DNA from: Bradyrhizobium liaoningense | Lineage (GTDB): Bacteria; Pseudomonadota; Alphaproteobacteria; Rhizobiales; Xanthobacteraceae | Direction: 5' to 3' | NCBI RefSeq assembly: GCF_018130955.1 | Contig: NZ_JAFCJM010000011.1 | Coordinates: 62,001-126,000, forward strand | Length of the DNA: 64,000 bases | In this document: piece by piece, positions 1 through 8,654 of the stretch | Layout: each line of letters starts with the position of its first letter | How positions within the stretch are numbered: the first letter of the stretch is position 1 | Made by a program: the position numbers and the translations under genes | Notes under the pieces: generated by a model | Databases searched by the model: none | The model's input: only the letters and a program-made list of their open reading frames with translations | Told to the model about the DNA's origin: nothing

Positions 1-660
1 CGCGACGTCCATGTCGTGCTCAATGATGATGTAGCCGATGTGGGCGGGCAGCGAGGTCAAAATCTCGATCAGCTCCAACCGCTCGGCCGGGGAGAGGCCC
101 GCGGCCGGCTCGTCGAACAGCACGAAGCGCGGCGCGCCGGCGAGCGCGAGCGCAATCTCGAGCTGGCGCTGCTGACCGTGGGCGAGCTCGGCGACGCGCT
201 GGTCCTTCACGGCCGACAGATGCACAGCCTGGACGAGATTGTCCGCCGCGTGCATCAGCGCATCGTTCTGGCCGGGACGTAAGAAGGAGAAACGTCCGCG
301 CGAGACGCCGCGGCAAGCGAGGTAGACATTGTCCTGGACAGTGAGGCCGGGAAACAGCGCGGAGATCTGGTAGGTCCGGCGCAGACCTCGGCGGATGCGT
401 TCATAGGGCGGGAAGCGGGTGATATCCTCGCCGAAGAAGCGGATCGTGCCTGACGTAGGCGGGAAGTCGCCGGTGATGCAATTGAACAGCGTGGTCTTGC
501 CGGCGCCGTTCGAGCCCAGCACCGCGCGCCGCTCGCCCGGGCGGACGGTGATCGTGACGTCGGTCAGTGCGGCCAGCGCGCCGAACAGTCGCGTGACGCC
601 GCGAAGCTCCAGTGCCGCGCCGGCGCCGACGGCGGAGAGGCGGTGCGCGACGCTATCCAT
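1..660 (-). CDS. livG: LivG-like branched-chain amino acid ABC transporter ATP-binding protein (3' end outside window)
   Basis: This is the first ATPase of a branched-chain-amino-acid-type (HAAT) ABC importer, acting on the cytoplasmic face of the LivH/LivM channel. I translated the minus strand from the ATG at 660; the frame stays open for 220 codons to the window edge, so the C-terminus is missing. Visible motifs are Walker A GSNGAGKT (residues 49-56), a Q-loop glutamine near 98, a signature-like LAHGQQRQLEI (159-169), Walker B FVLFDEP (179-185) and the switch EHD (214-216). Its start overlaps the end of livM by 8 bp, which implies translational coupling. A livF partner is expected just beyond the window. 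The true substrate is unknown; HAAT systems also carry amides, urea and aromatic compounds. Confidence 0.9.
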   Translation of the reverse strand, partial: MDSVAHRLSAVGAGAALELRGVTRLFGALAALTDVTITVRPGERRAVLGSNGAGKTTLFNCITGDFPPTSGTIRFFGEDITRFPPYERIRRGLRRTYQISALFPGLTVQDNVYLACRGVSRGRFSFLRPGQNDALMHAADNLVQAVHLSAVKDQRVAELAHGQQRQLEIALALAGAPRFVLFDEPAAGLSPAERLELIEILTSLPAHIGYIIIEHDMDVA

Positions 661-1750
661 GGCCGTGCCCTCCGCCCGGGCGCGGCGTGGCGGGCCGTTT
701 GCTCTCATTCACTCCATTGCGCCAGCGCTGCCACAGGCCGATGACGCCGTCCGACGACCAGAACACGATGGCGAGGAAGCCGAGTCCGATGATCAGCCGG
801 AAGCGGTTGCCGTCGAGCCCGATCTCGACCAAGAAGTCGAGCGCGAAGGTGCGCAAGAGCACGAAGATCAGCGCGCCGATATAGGGGCCGATCGGGCGCG
901 TGATGCCGCCAACGATTGCGATGATCAGGATATCGATGCAGGCGCCGACGCTGACCGAACCCGGCGAAATCTGCCGGTAGTTCCAAACCTGGAGCACGCC
1001 CGCGAGCGCAGCAATGAACGATGCGACGGCGTAGGCCGCGATTCGGTGCGCATTGACGTTGAAGCCGAGCGCGGCCATGCGGCGCGGATTATCGCGGACA
1101 CCTTGCAGCGCGAGGCCGAAGGGGGCGCGAGAGATGTATTGGACGGCGAAGTAGCACAGCGCGGCGGTGCCGAGCACGACGTAGTAAAAGGGAATATCAG
1201 CGCGCCAGTTGACGCCCCAGAAGCGCGGTGTGGCCACGTTGTTGATGCCGGTATGGCCGTTGAAGATCGCCCAGTTCTGATTGGTGAAGTAGTAGAAGGC
1301 CGCACCGATCGCGAGCGTGATCATGATGGTGTAGATGCCCTCGGTCCGGACCGCGAGCGCACCACCGAGCGTGCCGAAGAGCGTGGCGAGCACGAGTGCC
1401 ATCGGAACTGCCAGCCACCATGGCCAGCCCAGGCTGATGTTGGCGTTGTCGCTGGTGCCGAACACCGCGACCATATAGGCGGCAAAGCCGGCGATGGTGA
1501 GCTGCATCAGGCTGACCATGCCGGCATAGCCCGCGAGGAGCATGAGGCTGAGCGCGATGGTCCCGAGGATCATCGTCGTCGCAAAAATCTCGATGAGGAA
1601 GAAGCCGTTGGCGATGAGCGGCATGATCAGGAGAATGACCGCGACGATCCAGGCGGCCGGATTGTCGATCTCCGGCCATGTGCGTATGGCCGGACGCTGC
1701 GCCGTGGCGGCGGGGAGAAGCTGAACGCGGGCATCGTGGGTGACGGACAT
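653..1750 (-). CDS. livM: LivM-like branched-chain amino acid ABC transporter permease
   Basis: Inner-membrane permease of the same HAAT importer, 365 residues, a normal length for LivM. The protein is a series of hydrophobic helices beginning near residue 33 (AAWIVAVILLIMPLIANG). It carries the LivM-type block with GYAGMVSLMQ near 73-82 and the cytoplasmic coupling segment VRDNPRRMAALGFNV near 238-252. The last 20 residues are hydrophilic and glycine/histidine rich (PGGGHGHG end). It sits 1 bp after livH and overlaps livG by 8 bp, so the three genes form one transcription unit. The family is certain from the fold pattern and context, the ligand is not. Confidence 0.92.
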   Translation of the reverse strand: MSVTHDARVQLLPAATAQRPAIRTWPEIDNPAAWIVAVILLIMPLIANGFFLIEIFATTMILGTIALSLMLLAGYAGMVSLMQLTIAGFAAYMVAVFGTSDNANISLGWPWWLAVPMALVLATLFGTLGGALAVRTEGIYTIMITLAIGAAFYYFTNQNWAIFNGHTGINNVATPRFWGVNWRADIPFYYVVLGTAALCYFAVQYISRAPFGLALQGVRDNPRRMAALGFNVNAHRIAAYAVASFIAALAGVLQVWNYRQISPGSVSVGACIDILIIAIVGGITRPIGPYIGALIFVLLRTFALDFLVEIGLDGNRFRLIIGLGFLAIVFWSSDGVIGLWQRWRNGVNESKRPATPRPGGGHGHG

Positions 1751-1751
1751 G

Positions 1752-2762
1752 TCAGCGCCTCGCCAACAGGCCCTGCGGCCGCACCGCCAGCACCAGCACC
1801 ATGATCAGAAAGGTGACGACGATGGCGTAGGTCGGGATGTAGACGGAGCCGAGCTGCTCGGCGAGCCCGATGATGAGCGCGCCGAGGGCCGCGCCGGGGA
1901 TCGAGCCCATGCCGCCGACGATGACGACGACGAGGGAGGCGAGCAGGAATCTTATGTCCTCGCCGGGAGATAGCGACTGGAAGGTGCCGCCGACGACGCC
2001 GGCAATGCCGGCAAGTCCGGCGCCGAGTGCAAAGACAAGCACGAAGACGAGCTGGATGCGCACGCCGGTCGCAGCGAGAATGTCGCGGTCGTCGACACCG
2101 GCGCGGACGATCATTCCGATGCGGGTGCGGTTGAGCGCGAGCCACATCGCGACGCCGATCACGACGGAGGCGAGGAAGATCACGAGCCGGACCAGCGGAT
2201 AGCGGAGATAGACCGGCTCGCCGGAGGATTTGATCGCCGTGATCAGCGGCAGATCGATCGGGCCGATCAGCCAGCTCGGCGTCTGGATCTGGTAGAAATC
2301 GCCGCCGCAGGCCCAGAGCATCAGATCGGCAAAGACGATCGAGAGGCCGATCGTGACCATCGTTTGCCGAAGATCCTGTCCCTCCATGCGGCGGAACACG
2401 ATCACCTGCAGGAGCACGCCGACCAGCGCGGTCAGGATGAAGGCGATGATGAAGGAGAGGATCCAGGAGCCGGTCGAGGCACTGATGGCGTAGCCGATAT
2501 AGCCGCCAAACAGATAAAGCGAGCCGTGCGCGAGATTGACGTTGCGCATCAGGCCGAAGATCAGCGTAAAGCCGCTCGCGACCAGGAAGTAGAGGCCGCC
2601 CAGCGTGATGCCGTTGAAGACGGCGTTGAGGAAGACGCGCTTGCGGCCGATCGCCTCTTCAAGCCCGGGCGGCCACACCGCAAAGATCAGCCAGAGCAGG
2701 ATCGCGAGCGCGATGATGGCGATCAGCGCCCAGACCGGATGGCGTTCGACAAAGCGTGTCAT
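1752..2762 (-). CDS. livH: LivH-like branched-chain amino acid ABC transporter permease
   Basis: Second inner-membrane permease of the HAAT importer, 336 residues. After a first membrane helix at about 11-30 comes the LivH-type core NAVFNGITLGGLYFLVASG (about 47-65) and GLMRNVNLAHGSLYLFGGY (about 70-88), both typical of this permease class. The C-terminal part holds the coupling loop and GGMGSIPGAALGALIIGL. The protein is longer at the N-terminus than a minimal LivH, with an extra helix before the core. Its ATG is preceded by only a weak purine stretch, so it may depend on read-through from the upstream araC-type gene 187 bp away. Confidence 0.92.
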   Translation of the reverse strand: MTRFVERHPVWALIAIIALAILLWLIFAVWPPGLEEAIGRKRVFLNAVFNGITLGGLYFLVASGFTLIFGLMRNVNLAHGSLYLFGGYIGYAISASTGSWILSFIIAFILTALVGVLLQVIVFRRMEGQDLRQTMVTIGLSIVFADLMLWACGGDFYQIQTPSWLIGPIDLPLITAIKSSGEPVYLRYPLVRLVIFLASVVIGVAMWLALNRTRIGMIVRAGVDDRDILAATGVRIQLVFVLVFALGAGLAGIAGVVGGTFQSLSPGEDIRFLLASLVVVIVGGMGSIPGAALGALIIGLAEQLGSVYIPTYAIVVTFLIMVLVLAVRPQGLLARR

Positions 2763-2861
2763 GGCTTAGCCTCGCCCCGCTGGCGGGGAAGGGCAGCAAT
2801 CGGGTCGGACAGCCTTCCGCAGGCTGCGTACCTCGCCATGGACGTGCGTCCTCCCTGGACT

Positions 2862-2885
2862 CGCGATCCTCTTTTCGGGATCGCG
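2862..2885 (-). other. intercistronic hairpin between the araC-type gene and livH
   Basis: The 8-bp arms CGCGATCC (2862-2869) and GGATCGCG (2878-2885) are perfectly complementary around an 8-base loop. There is no T-run on either side, so this is not a classical terminator. It could slow, protect or partly terminate the transcript between the regulator gene and livHMG. Function is inference from position only. Confidence 0.4.
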
Positions 2886-2949
2886 TTCCGCACATCCTAT
2901 CGGGGCCGCAAGGCCGGTGTTTGATTGTCAGTATCTTTTCGCGCAGCCG

Positions 2950-3777
2950 TCAGGCGCGCAAGACCTTGGCCGCGCGACGATAATCGGTCGGAGCCATGCC
3001 GACATTGGCGGCGAAGAAGCGGGTGAAACCGCTTTGCGAGGAGAAGCCGAGATCGAAGCCGATATCGGCGATCGGCGCTTCGCTGGCGACCAGCGCTTCC
3101 AGCGCCTGTTCCATGATCAGCGTGTTGAGATAGAGGTGCGGCGTGACGCCGGTCTGGGTGCGGAACAGCCGGTAGAAGTGCGGCCGCGACAGGCCGGATT
3201 CACGCGCGATCGTGTCCAGCTCCATCTCGGCGCCCGGGCTTTCCGACATCAGCTTGATGCATTTGCGGACGCGAAAATCGGTGACGGTGCCGCCGGCGCG
3301 CGGATCGCGGGCGATGTCCGCCTGCTGCCAGCTTTCGTCGTAACAGATGTCGATCAGCCGCCGCAGCTCGGAATCGAGGCTGGAGAGCGAGGGGGCACCG
3401 CACACCAGCGCGGCCGTGCGGCGGATGTGCTTATCGAGTGCGACTGTGCGCTTGAACTGGGTGCGGCCGAAGCGCAGGCGGTCGGCACCAGGCGCATCGG
3501 GCGCGAACCACTCCGCATTGACGTAGAGCACGAAGAAGATCGCGCCGCCTTCGAGATCTGAGGGCAGGAAGTTGTGTGGTTCCCACGGATTGACGGCGAC
3601 CACGGAGCCTTCAGTCAGTTCGTAGCGCCCATCGTTGACATCAATGCAAGCAGGCATGCCACCGACATGGAAGATCAGATGACCTTCGCGATGCGCGTGG
3701 ATGTTGAAAGGGCGGTTCAACTGATAAACCGTCGCCCGACCGAACCGGCCGTGGAAGACGGCGAGCGCCCGGCTCAT
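2950..3777 (-). CDS. AraC-family transcriptional regulator with N-terminal cupin domain
   Basis: A 275-residue one-component regulator. The N-terminal half is a cupin-like sensor (AHREGHLIFHVGG near 28-40, then VVAVNPWEPHNFLP). The C-terminal 100 residues hold the paired AraC helix-turn-helix motifs: SGLSRPHFYRLFRTQTG, then IADIGFDLGFSSQSGFTRFF and the family-typical P-x-x-YRR (APTDYRRA). It lies in the same orientation between the binding-protein gene (137 bp upstream) and livH (187 bp downstream). It therefore probably controls this transporter in response to the imported compound or a metabolite of it. No effector can be read from the sequence. Confidence 0.9.
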   Translation of the reverse strand: MSRALAVFHGRFGRATVYQLNRPFNIHAHREGHLIFHVGGMPACIDVNDGRYELTEGSVVAVNPWEPHNFLPSDLEGGAIFFVLYVNAEWFAPDAPGADRLRFGRTQFKRTVALDKHIRRTAALVCGAPSLSSLDSELRRLIDICYDESWQQADIARDPRAGGTVTDFRVRKCIKLMSESPGAEMELDTIARESGLSRPHFYRLFRTQTGVTPHLYLNTLIMEQALEALVASEAPIADIGFDLGFSSQSGFTRFFAANVGMAPTDYRRAAKVLRA

Positions 3778-3913
3778 GCCTTCCCTCCCGATATCATCTT
3801 ATTTTGTTTGCTCGCTTTCCCGACAGCGTTGAACAACCGGGGAGAGATTGCAAGGGCGGAAGTCTCCGCGCATGCAAATCGCTCCCCGGCTGCTCATTTG
3901 CGAACGTGATGCG

Positions 3914-5164
3914 TCAGTACTTCTTACATTCAGGTACTGTACGGCTCGGCAAGCCGATCTTGGCGAACACCGCCGGATCGTAGCCGAGCGTCTGGTTCAC
4001 GTTCGGGATGACCTTGACGACCTTGCTGAACAGGGCGCCCTTGCCGTCATCGACGACTTCGGTGACAAAGTTGGTGCCGATCGCCTGGCGGTTGGAGTCG
4101 AGCTTGATCTTGCCGTTGGGCGCATCGATCTCGAGTTTTGCCAGCGCCTCCTTGAACTTCGACTGGTTGTTGGAGAGATCGCCGTTGACCGCGCGCAATC
4201 CGAGGATCAGCGCCATCGTCGAGCCGTAATAGTTGGTCGCGAGCAGTGAGGGGCTCGGGAAACGCTTGTTCGGCGGGAAGGCGTCCTGATAGGCCTTCAC
4301 GAATTTCTGCCAACCCGGATCTTCCCAGGTGTCGGCCTGGCCGCTCGCCGCGATCGTGCCGATCAGTGCGTTCTTGGCGTTGCCCTTGGAGGACAGGATG
4401 GTCTGATCGATCATGATCGAGCCACCCATCAGATGCGCCTTGCCGCCGGCCTGCTGATACTGGTTGAGGAAGTTGACGGCATCCGCGCCGCCGAGGCCGA
4501 GATAGATCGCGTCGACATCGTCAGGCAATGCCGCGATGACCGAGGCAAAGTCCTTGGTTCCCAGCGGCACCCATTGGCGGTTCGTGACCTGTCCGCCCAT
4601 GCCGCAGAATTCGAGCACGAGGCCGAACACCTGGGTGTAGATGAAGGAGTAGTCCTCGCCGACGGTCGCGATCTTGCGATACTTCTTTTCATCATAGGCG
4701 TATTTGCCGAGGCCAACCTGCCACTGGGCGCCGTCCATGTTGTAGCGGAAGAAGTTCGGCGCGGGATCGACATAGGTCGTTTCCTGGGCGCCGGAGGCGG
4801 CGTTGATGAAGGTCAGCTCGGGGTGGGTTTTTGCAAAATTCTTCACCGCGATGCCTTCGTCGCCTGACAGCGGCGACAGCAGGATCTGCACCTTGTCCTG
4901 CTCGATCAGCTTGCGGACGGCGCGAACGGCGGAGTCGGGCGTCGCGTCCGTGGAGGCTATGACGAATTCGAGTTCCTTGTCGCCGATTTTCTTGCCGAGC
5001 ACGTTGAGCGCGGTCTGGTGGCCGCGGATGCCGTCCTCCCCGAGCACGGTATAGGTGCCTTCGAGCGTCGCGGTGACGCCGACCTTGATCTTTTCCTGAG
5101 CCATCGCCGCGCCTGATAGAAACAAGGCGCTCAGCGCGATAAGTCCCACACTGCCTTTCAACAT
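3914..5164 (-). CDS. periplasmic substrate-binding protein of a HAAT-type ABC transporter (LivK-like)
   Basis: Exported ligand-binding protein, 416 residues, expected to feed LivH/LivM/LivG. I chose the ATG at 5164 because GGGAGGAG lies 4 bases upstream and the product opens with a clean signal peptide (MLKGSVGLIALSALFLSG, cleavage near AMA-QE). A longer frame reaches 5257 but adds a basic leader that spoils the signal. The mature part begins KIKVGVTATLEGTYTVLGED, typical of type I periplasmic binding folds. Two cysteines near the middle and end could form a disulfide. It is the first gene of the transport unit. The ligand is not recognisable; the family binds branched amino acids, amides and aromatic acids. 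Confidence 0.9.
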   Translation of the reverse strand: MLKGSVGLIALSALFLSGAAMAQEKIKVGVTATLEGTYTVLGEDGIRGHQTALNVLGKKIGDKELEFVIASTDATPDSAVRAVRKLIEQDKVQILLSPLSGDEGIAVKNFAKTHPELTFINAASGAQETTYVDPAPNFFRYNMDGAQWQVGLGKYAYDEKKYRKIATVGEDYSFIYTQVFGLVLEFCGMGGQVTNRQWVPLGTKDFASVIAALPDDVDAIYLGLGGADAVNFLNQYQQAGGKAHLMGGSIMIDQTILSSKGNAKNALIGTIAASGQADTWEDPGWQKFVKAYQDAFPPNKRFPSPSLLATNYYGSTMALILGLRAVNGDLSNNQSKFKEALAKLEIDAPNGKIKLDSNRQAIGTNFVTEVVDDGKGALFSKVVKVIPNVNQTLGYDPAVFAKIGLPSRTVPECKKY

Positions 5165-5460
5165 TGCTCTCCTCCCTGCGTCGTAGATTGTTCGCCGCGT
5201 CCGTTTGCGTGGCGCGGTTCTTGGAATGAAAGCTAACCGAACTCGAATGCAGCGCACGCGTCGGAGGGCTGTACGGCTTAACGGGCAGTCTCATTTTGAA
5301 TGTTGCGTCGCAAATGGTTCCGCGGTGCAATAGGGCCGCGCGCGCGGGTTGGTTGAATCGCAGTTCTGCCAGTAGCGCTGTGCCTGCAAATGGTGTTTTT
5401 GGTATCGCGGCGAGCGCCGCAAATGATTGGCGATCATGAGACTGGAAAAGGACGGACGCG

Positions 5461-6642
5461 ATGAAGTCGGAAGCGGCACTGACGGCAAATGAGCTTCTGC
5501 CCGAGGACGGAACGAAGGGGACATTGGCAGGGCGCGTCTGGCTGCCGCAGGCCGACGGTCCGGCCGTGGTCGCCGTGCGCGGCGACGGCGTGTTCGACGT
5601 CACCGCGCGCTTTCCGACCATCAGCGCGCTGTGCGAGGAAGAGAACCCGGCCAAGGCGCTGCGCGAGTCCAAGGGCGAGCGCATCGGCGATCTCGAGGCG
5701 ATCGCGGCCAACACGCCGCCCGATCATCGCGACCGGCAGAAGCCGTGGCTGCTCGCCCCGGTCGATCTACAGACGCTGAAGGCGGCCGGCGTCACCTTTG
5801 CCGTCTCGATGCTGGAGCGGGTGATCGAGGAGAAGGCCAAGGGCAATCCGGCTTCAGCCGAAGCGATCCGCAAAGAGGTGACGCGGCTGATCGGCGACGA
5901 TCTGTCAAAGCTCAAGCCGGGCTCGGACCAGGCGATGCGGCTAAAGCAGGTGCTGATCGATCAGAACGCCTGGAGCCAGTATCTGGAGGTCGGCATCGGC
6001 CCCGATGCCGAGGTCTTCACCAAGGCGCCGACGATGTCATCGGTCGGGTCGGGCATGGATGCGGGACTGCATCCGAAATCGACCTGGAACAATCCCGAGC
6101 CGGAGCTGGTGCTGTTCGTCTCCAGCCGCGGCAGGATCGTCGGCGGCGCGCTCGGCAACGACGTCAACCTGCGCGACTTCGAAGGACGTTCGGCATTGTT
6201 GCTGTCGAAGGCCAAGGACAACAACGCCTCGTGCTCGATCGGCCCGCTGCTGCGCCTGTTCGACGACACGTTCACCCTCGATGACGCGCGCAAGCTCGAC
6301 ATCAGCCTCAACGTGAAGGGGCAGGACGGCTTCGTTCTCAACGGCCACTCCTCGATCAGCAAGATCAGCCGCGATCCGACCGATCTCGTCGCGCAGACGA
6401 TCGGATCCGTGCATCAATATCCGGATGGCTTCGTGCTGTTCCTCGGCACGATGTTCGCGCCGGTCGAAGATCGCGACGCGCCGGGGCAGGGATTTACCCA
6501 CAAGCGCGACGACATCGTCACGATCTCGGCGCCGCAGCTCGGCAAGCTGGTCAACCGGATGCGCACCAGCGACGAATGCGAGCCCTGGAGTTTTGGCATC
6601 GGTGCGCTGATGAAGAACCTTGCGCAGCGGAAAGTCATCTGA
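5461..6642 (+). CDS. xylX: FAH-superfamily 2-keto-3-deoxy-sugar-acid dehydratase (XylX/AraD1-like)
   Basis: A 393-residue FAH-fold enzyme. The sequence closely resembles, from memory, Caulobacter XylX, which dehydrates 2-keto-3-deoxy-D-xylonate to alpha-ketoglutarate semialdehyde. The diagnostic region is the metal-binding WNNPEPEL stretch (about 216-223) followed by GNDVNLRDFEG and LSKAKDNNASC. It stands alone between its own upstream region and a strong terminator, next to a GntR regulator and an aldose dehydrogenase/lactonase set, so it would complete an oxidative pentose route. The start has AAAGGA about 8 bases upstream. Substrate could be the xylonate-, arabinonate- or galactonate-derived keto acid. 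The symbol is by resemblance. Confidence 0.82.
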   Translation: MKSEAALTANELLPEDGTKGTLAGRVWLPQADGPAVVAVRGDGVFDVTARFPTISALCEEENPAKALRESKGERIGDLEAIAANTPPDHRDRQKPWLLAPVDLQTLKAAGVTFAVSMLERVIEEKAKGNPASAEAIRKEVTRLIGDDLSKLKPGSDQAMRLKQVLIDQNAWSQYLEVGIGPDAEVFTKAPTMSSVGSGMDAGLHPKSTWNNPEPELVLFVSSRGRIVGGALGNDVNLRDFEGRSALLLSKAKDNNASCSIGPLLRLFDDTFTLDDARKLDISLNVKGQDGFVLNGHSSISKISRDPTDLVAQTIGSVHQYPDGFVLFLGTMFAPVEDRDAPGQGFTHKRDDIVTISAPQLGKLVNRMRTSDECEPWSFGIGALMKNLAQRKVI

Positions 6643-6658
6643 CCGCAGGGCATATCTG

Positions 6659-6696
6659 CCGGCCGGCCGCGTGGTCGGCCGGCCGGATCTTTTTTC
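6659..6696 (+). terminator. rho-independent terminator after xylX-like gene
   Basis: A perfect 11-bp inverted repeat, CCGGCCGGCCG (6659-6669) and CGGCCGGCCGG (6676-6686), with a 6-base loop, is followed by ATC and a run of six T (6690-6695). It lies 17 bases after the stop codon and should end the monocistronic xylX-like transcript. This is the strongest intrinsic terminator I saw in the window. Confidence 0.9.
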
Positions 6697-6967
6697 TGCA
6701 AAACAACCCCATGCAAAGTAGAAAAGGGGCCCGATGAGGGGAATCGCGAAATAGTCAGATAATATGACTAGTCGCCGCTCGAATTCCGTGAAATAGTGCG
6801 TCCGACCGCCCAAAGAGGCAGGAATACGGTGCCATGATACCGATTGGCGCCCAAAGACGAAATCGGGAGACGCGCCTCATGATCCAATATCCCTCACGCC
6901 AGCCTACCGCCGCCTGATCCGTTCTGACAGCGATCAATTGCGCTTGCCAGAGGGGGAGAGCAACATC
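6697..6967 (+). promoter_or_regulatory. upstream region of the gntR-type gene with a candidate operator at 6752-6770
   Basis: Together with the terminator this is a 325-base gap between genes. It contains an inverted repeat TAGTCA-N7-TGACTA (6752-6757 and 6765-6770) whose spacer GATAATA resembles a -10 element. FCD-type GntR proteins commonly bind short palindromes of this size and autoregulate. The site lies about 200 bases before the ATG, so it could also serve a longer leader transcript. No -35 box is convincing. Confidence 0.4.
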
Positions 6968-7729
6968 ATGGCCTCGCGTATCGTGGTCATTCCGACGCGG
7001 CGTGCGCATTCCAACCACGCCGAAGTCGCCCGATCGATCGGCATCGACATCATCGCCGGCCGTTATGCCGAAGGGACCCGGCTGCCGGGCGATACCGAAT
7101 TGACCTCGATGTTCGGCGTCTCGAGACCGGTGCTGCGCGAAAGCGTGAAGACGCTCGTCGCAAAGGGCTTGCTCACGACCAAAGCCCGGGTCGGCACGGT
7201 CGTACGCGAGCGCGTCGCCTGGAACATGTTCGACGCCGATGTGCTGGCCTGGCATCTCGATGCCGGCATCGACAAACGCTTCCTCGACGATCTCGCCGAG
7301 ATCCGGCTCGCGGTCGAGCCACGCGCGGCCGCGCTCGCGGCCATGCAGCGCTCGGAGGGGGATATCGCGGAGCTCAGGCGCGCCATGGATCGGATGCGCA
7401 AGGAAGCCTCCGACTCCGCCGACTTTGCCGACGCCGACCTTGCGCTTCATGTCGGCGTGGCGCGCGCGTCAGGCAATCTGTTCATGCGCTCGATCGGCCA
7501 CGTCATCGAGGCCGCCTTGCGGGCGTCGTTCCTGCTCAGCGCTCCCGTCGAACCGGAAGACCGCGAGACCGTGCTGCTCTGGCATCAGAAGATCGTCGAT
7601 GCCATCGCGGCCGGTGACACCGAATCCGCTTTCCAGGCGATGGTGTTCGTCATTCACAACGGTATGAGCCGCCATGAGGGCACGGTGATCGAAGCAGCGA
7701 TGGCCGCAGATTCCGGAGATCCGTCGTGA
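6968..7729 (+). CDS. FCD-subfamily GntR transcriptional regulator
   Basis: A 253-residue repressor-type regulator with an N-terminal winged helix (GRYAEGTRLPGDTELTSMFGVSRPVLRESVKTL, about 28-60) and a C-terminal all-helical FCD effector domain. The FCD metal/ligand residues are visible as D-x3-H (DADLALHVGVARASGN) and later LLWHQKIVDAI. The ATG at 6968 is preferred over an upstream in-frame TTG at 6938 because GGGGGAGAG sits directly upstream. It overlaps the next gene by 4 bp (GTGA), so it leads the aldose dehydrogenase-epimerase-lactonase set and very probably controls it. Effectors of this class are often sugar acids, fitting the pathway. Confidence 0.9.
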   Translation: MASRIVVIPTRRAHSNHAEVARSIGIDIIAGRYAEGTRLPGDTELTSMFGVSRPVLRESVKTLVAKGLLTTKARVGTVVRERVAWNMFDADVLAWHLDAGIDKRFLDDLAEIRLAVEPRAAALAAMQRSEGDIAELRRAMDRMRKEASDSADFADADLALHVGVARASGNLFMRSIGHVIEAALRASFLLSAPVEPEDRETVLLWHQKIVDAIAAGDTESAFQAMVFVIHNGMSRHEGTVIEAAMAADSGDPS

Positions 7730-8652
7730 CCGAGCTTCGCATTGCCATCGTCGGTTTCGGCAAGATCGCGCGCGACCAGCATGTCGCGGCAATCGCGGCG
7801 ACGCCGGGCGCAACGCTTGCCGCGATCGCGAGCCGCAACGCATCACTGCCGGACCTGCCGCATTTTGCGACCATCGAAGACCTCCTGAGCAAGGGCCCGC
7901 CGATCGACGCGGTCTCGCTGTGCACGCCGCCGCAGGTGCGCCGCGCGCAGGCAGCCAGCGCGCTCGCCGCCGGCAAGCATGTGATGCTGGAGAAGCCGCC
8001 GGGCGTCAGCGTCAGTGAGCTCGATCCGCTGATCGCTATGGCCCAGCATTCGAAGCGCACGCTGTTTGCGACCTGGCATTCGCGCTATGCGCCGGCGGTC
8101 GAGCCGGCGCGGGCATGGCTTGCCGCGCGCCGCATTTCGTCCGTCCACATCAGCTGGATGGAGGATGTCCGCGTCTGGCATCCCGGGCAGACCTGGATCT
8201 GGCAGCCGGGCGGGCTTGGCGTGTTCGACCCCGGCATCAACGCGCTCTCGATCCTGACCCGCATCATGCCACGCCCGGTGTTTGTGACAGGAGCAACGCT
8301 GTCATTTCCTTCCAATTGCGAGGCGCCGATTGCGGCGGACCTGACGCTGGCGGATGCGACCGGCCTGCCTGTTACGGCCGAATTCGACTTCCGCCAGACC
8401 GGTCCGCAAAGCTGGGACATTGTCGTGGAGACCGACGGCGGTCGCATGACGCTGTCCGGCGGCGGCAGGCGCATGGCGGTGGACGGCAAGGTGCTGTCCG
8501 AGGCACCGGATGCCGAGTACCGCGAGCTCTATCATCGTTTTGTCGAACTTGCGGCGACAGGTGCCGCCGACGTCGACCTTGCGCCGTTCCGTCTCGTCGC
8601 CGACGCGTTCATGCTCGGCAAGCGCACGCTCGTCGAACCGTTCGTGGATTGA
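7726..8652 (+). CDS. Gfo/Idh/MocA-family aldose 1-dehydrogenase (L-arabinose/D-galactose type)
   Basis: A 308-residue NAD(P)-dependent oxidoreductase. The N-terminal Rossmann motif is GFGKIA (10-15), and the family EKP catalytic signature is at 89-91. The block with ATWHSR, WHPGQTWIW and GLGVFDPGINALSI strongly resembles Azospirillum L-arabinose 1-dehydrogenase (AraA), as I remember it. It would oxidise L-arabinose or D-galactose at C1 to the lactone. It starts with GTG overlapping the gntR stop by 4 bp and is followed 2 bp later by an aldose epimerase. The choice between arabinose, galactose and related sugars cannot be made from sequence alone. Confidence 0.85.
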   Translation: MTELRIAIVGFGKIARDQHVAAIAATPGATLAAIASRNASLPDLPHFATIEDLLSKGPPIDAVSLCTPPQVRRAQAASALAAGKHVMLEKPPGVSVSELDPLIAMAQHSKRTLFATWHSRYAPAVEPARAWLAARRISSVHISWMEDVRVWHPGQTWIWQPGGLGVFDPGINALSILTRIMPRPVFVTGATLSFPSNCEAPIAADLTLADATGLPVTAEFDFRQTGPQSWDIVVETDGGRMTLSGGGRRMAVDGKVLSEAPDAEYRELYHRFVELAATGAADVDLAPFRLVADAFMLGKRTLVEPFVD

Positions 8653-8654
8653 TC

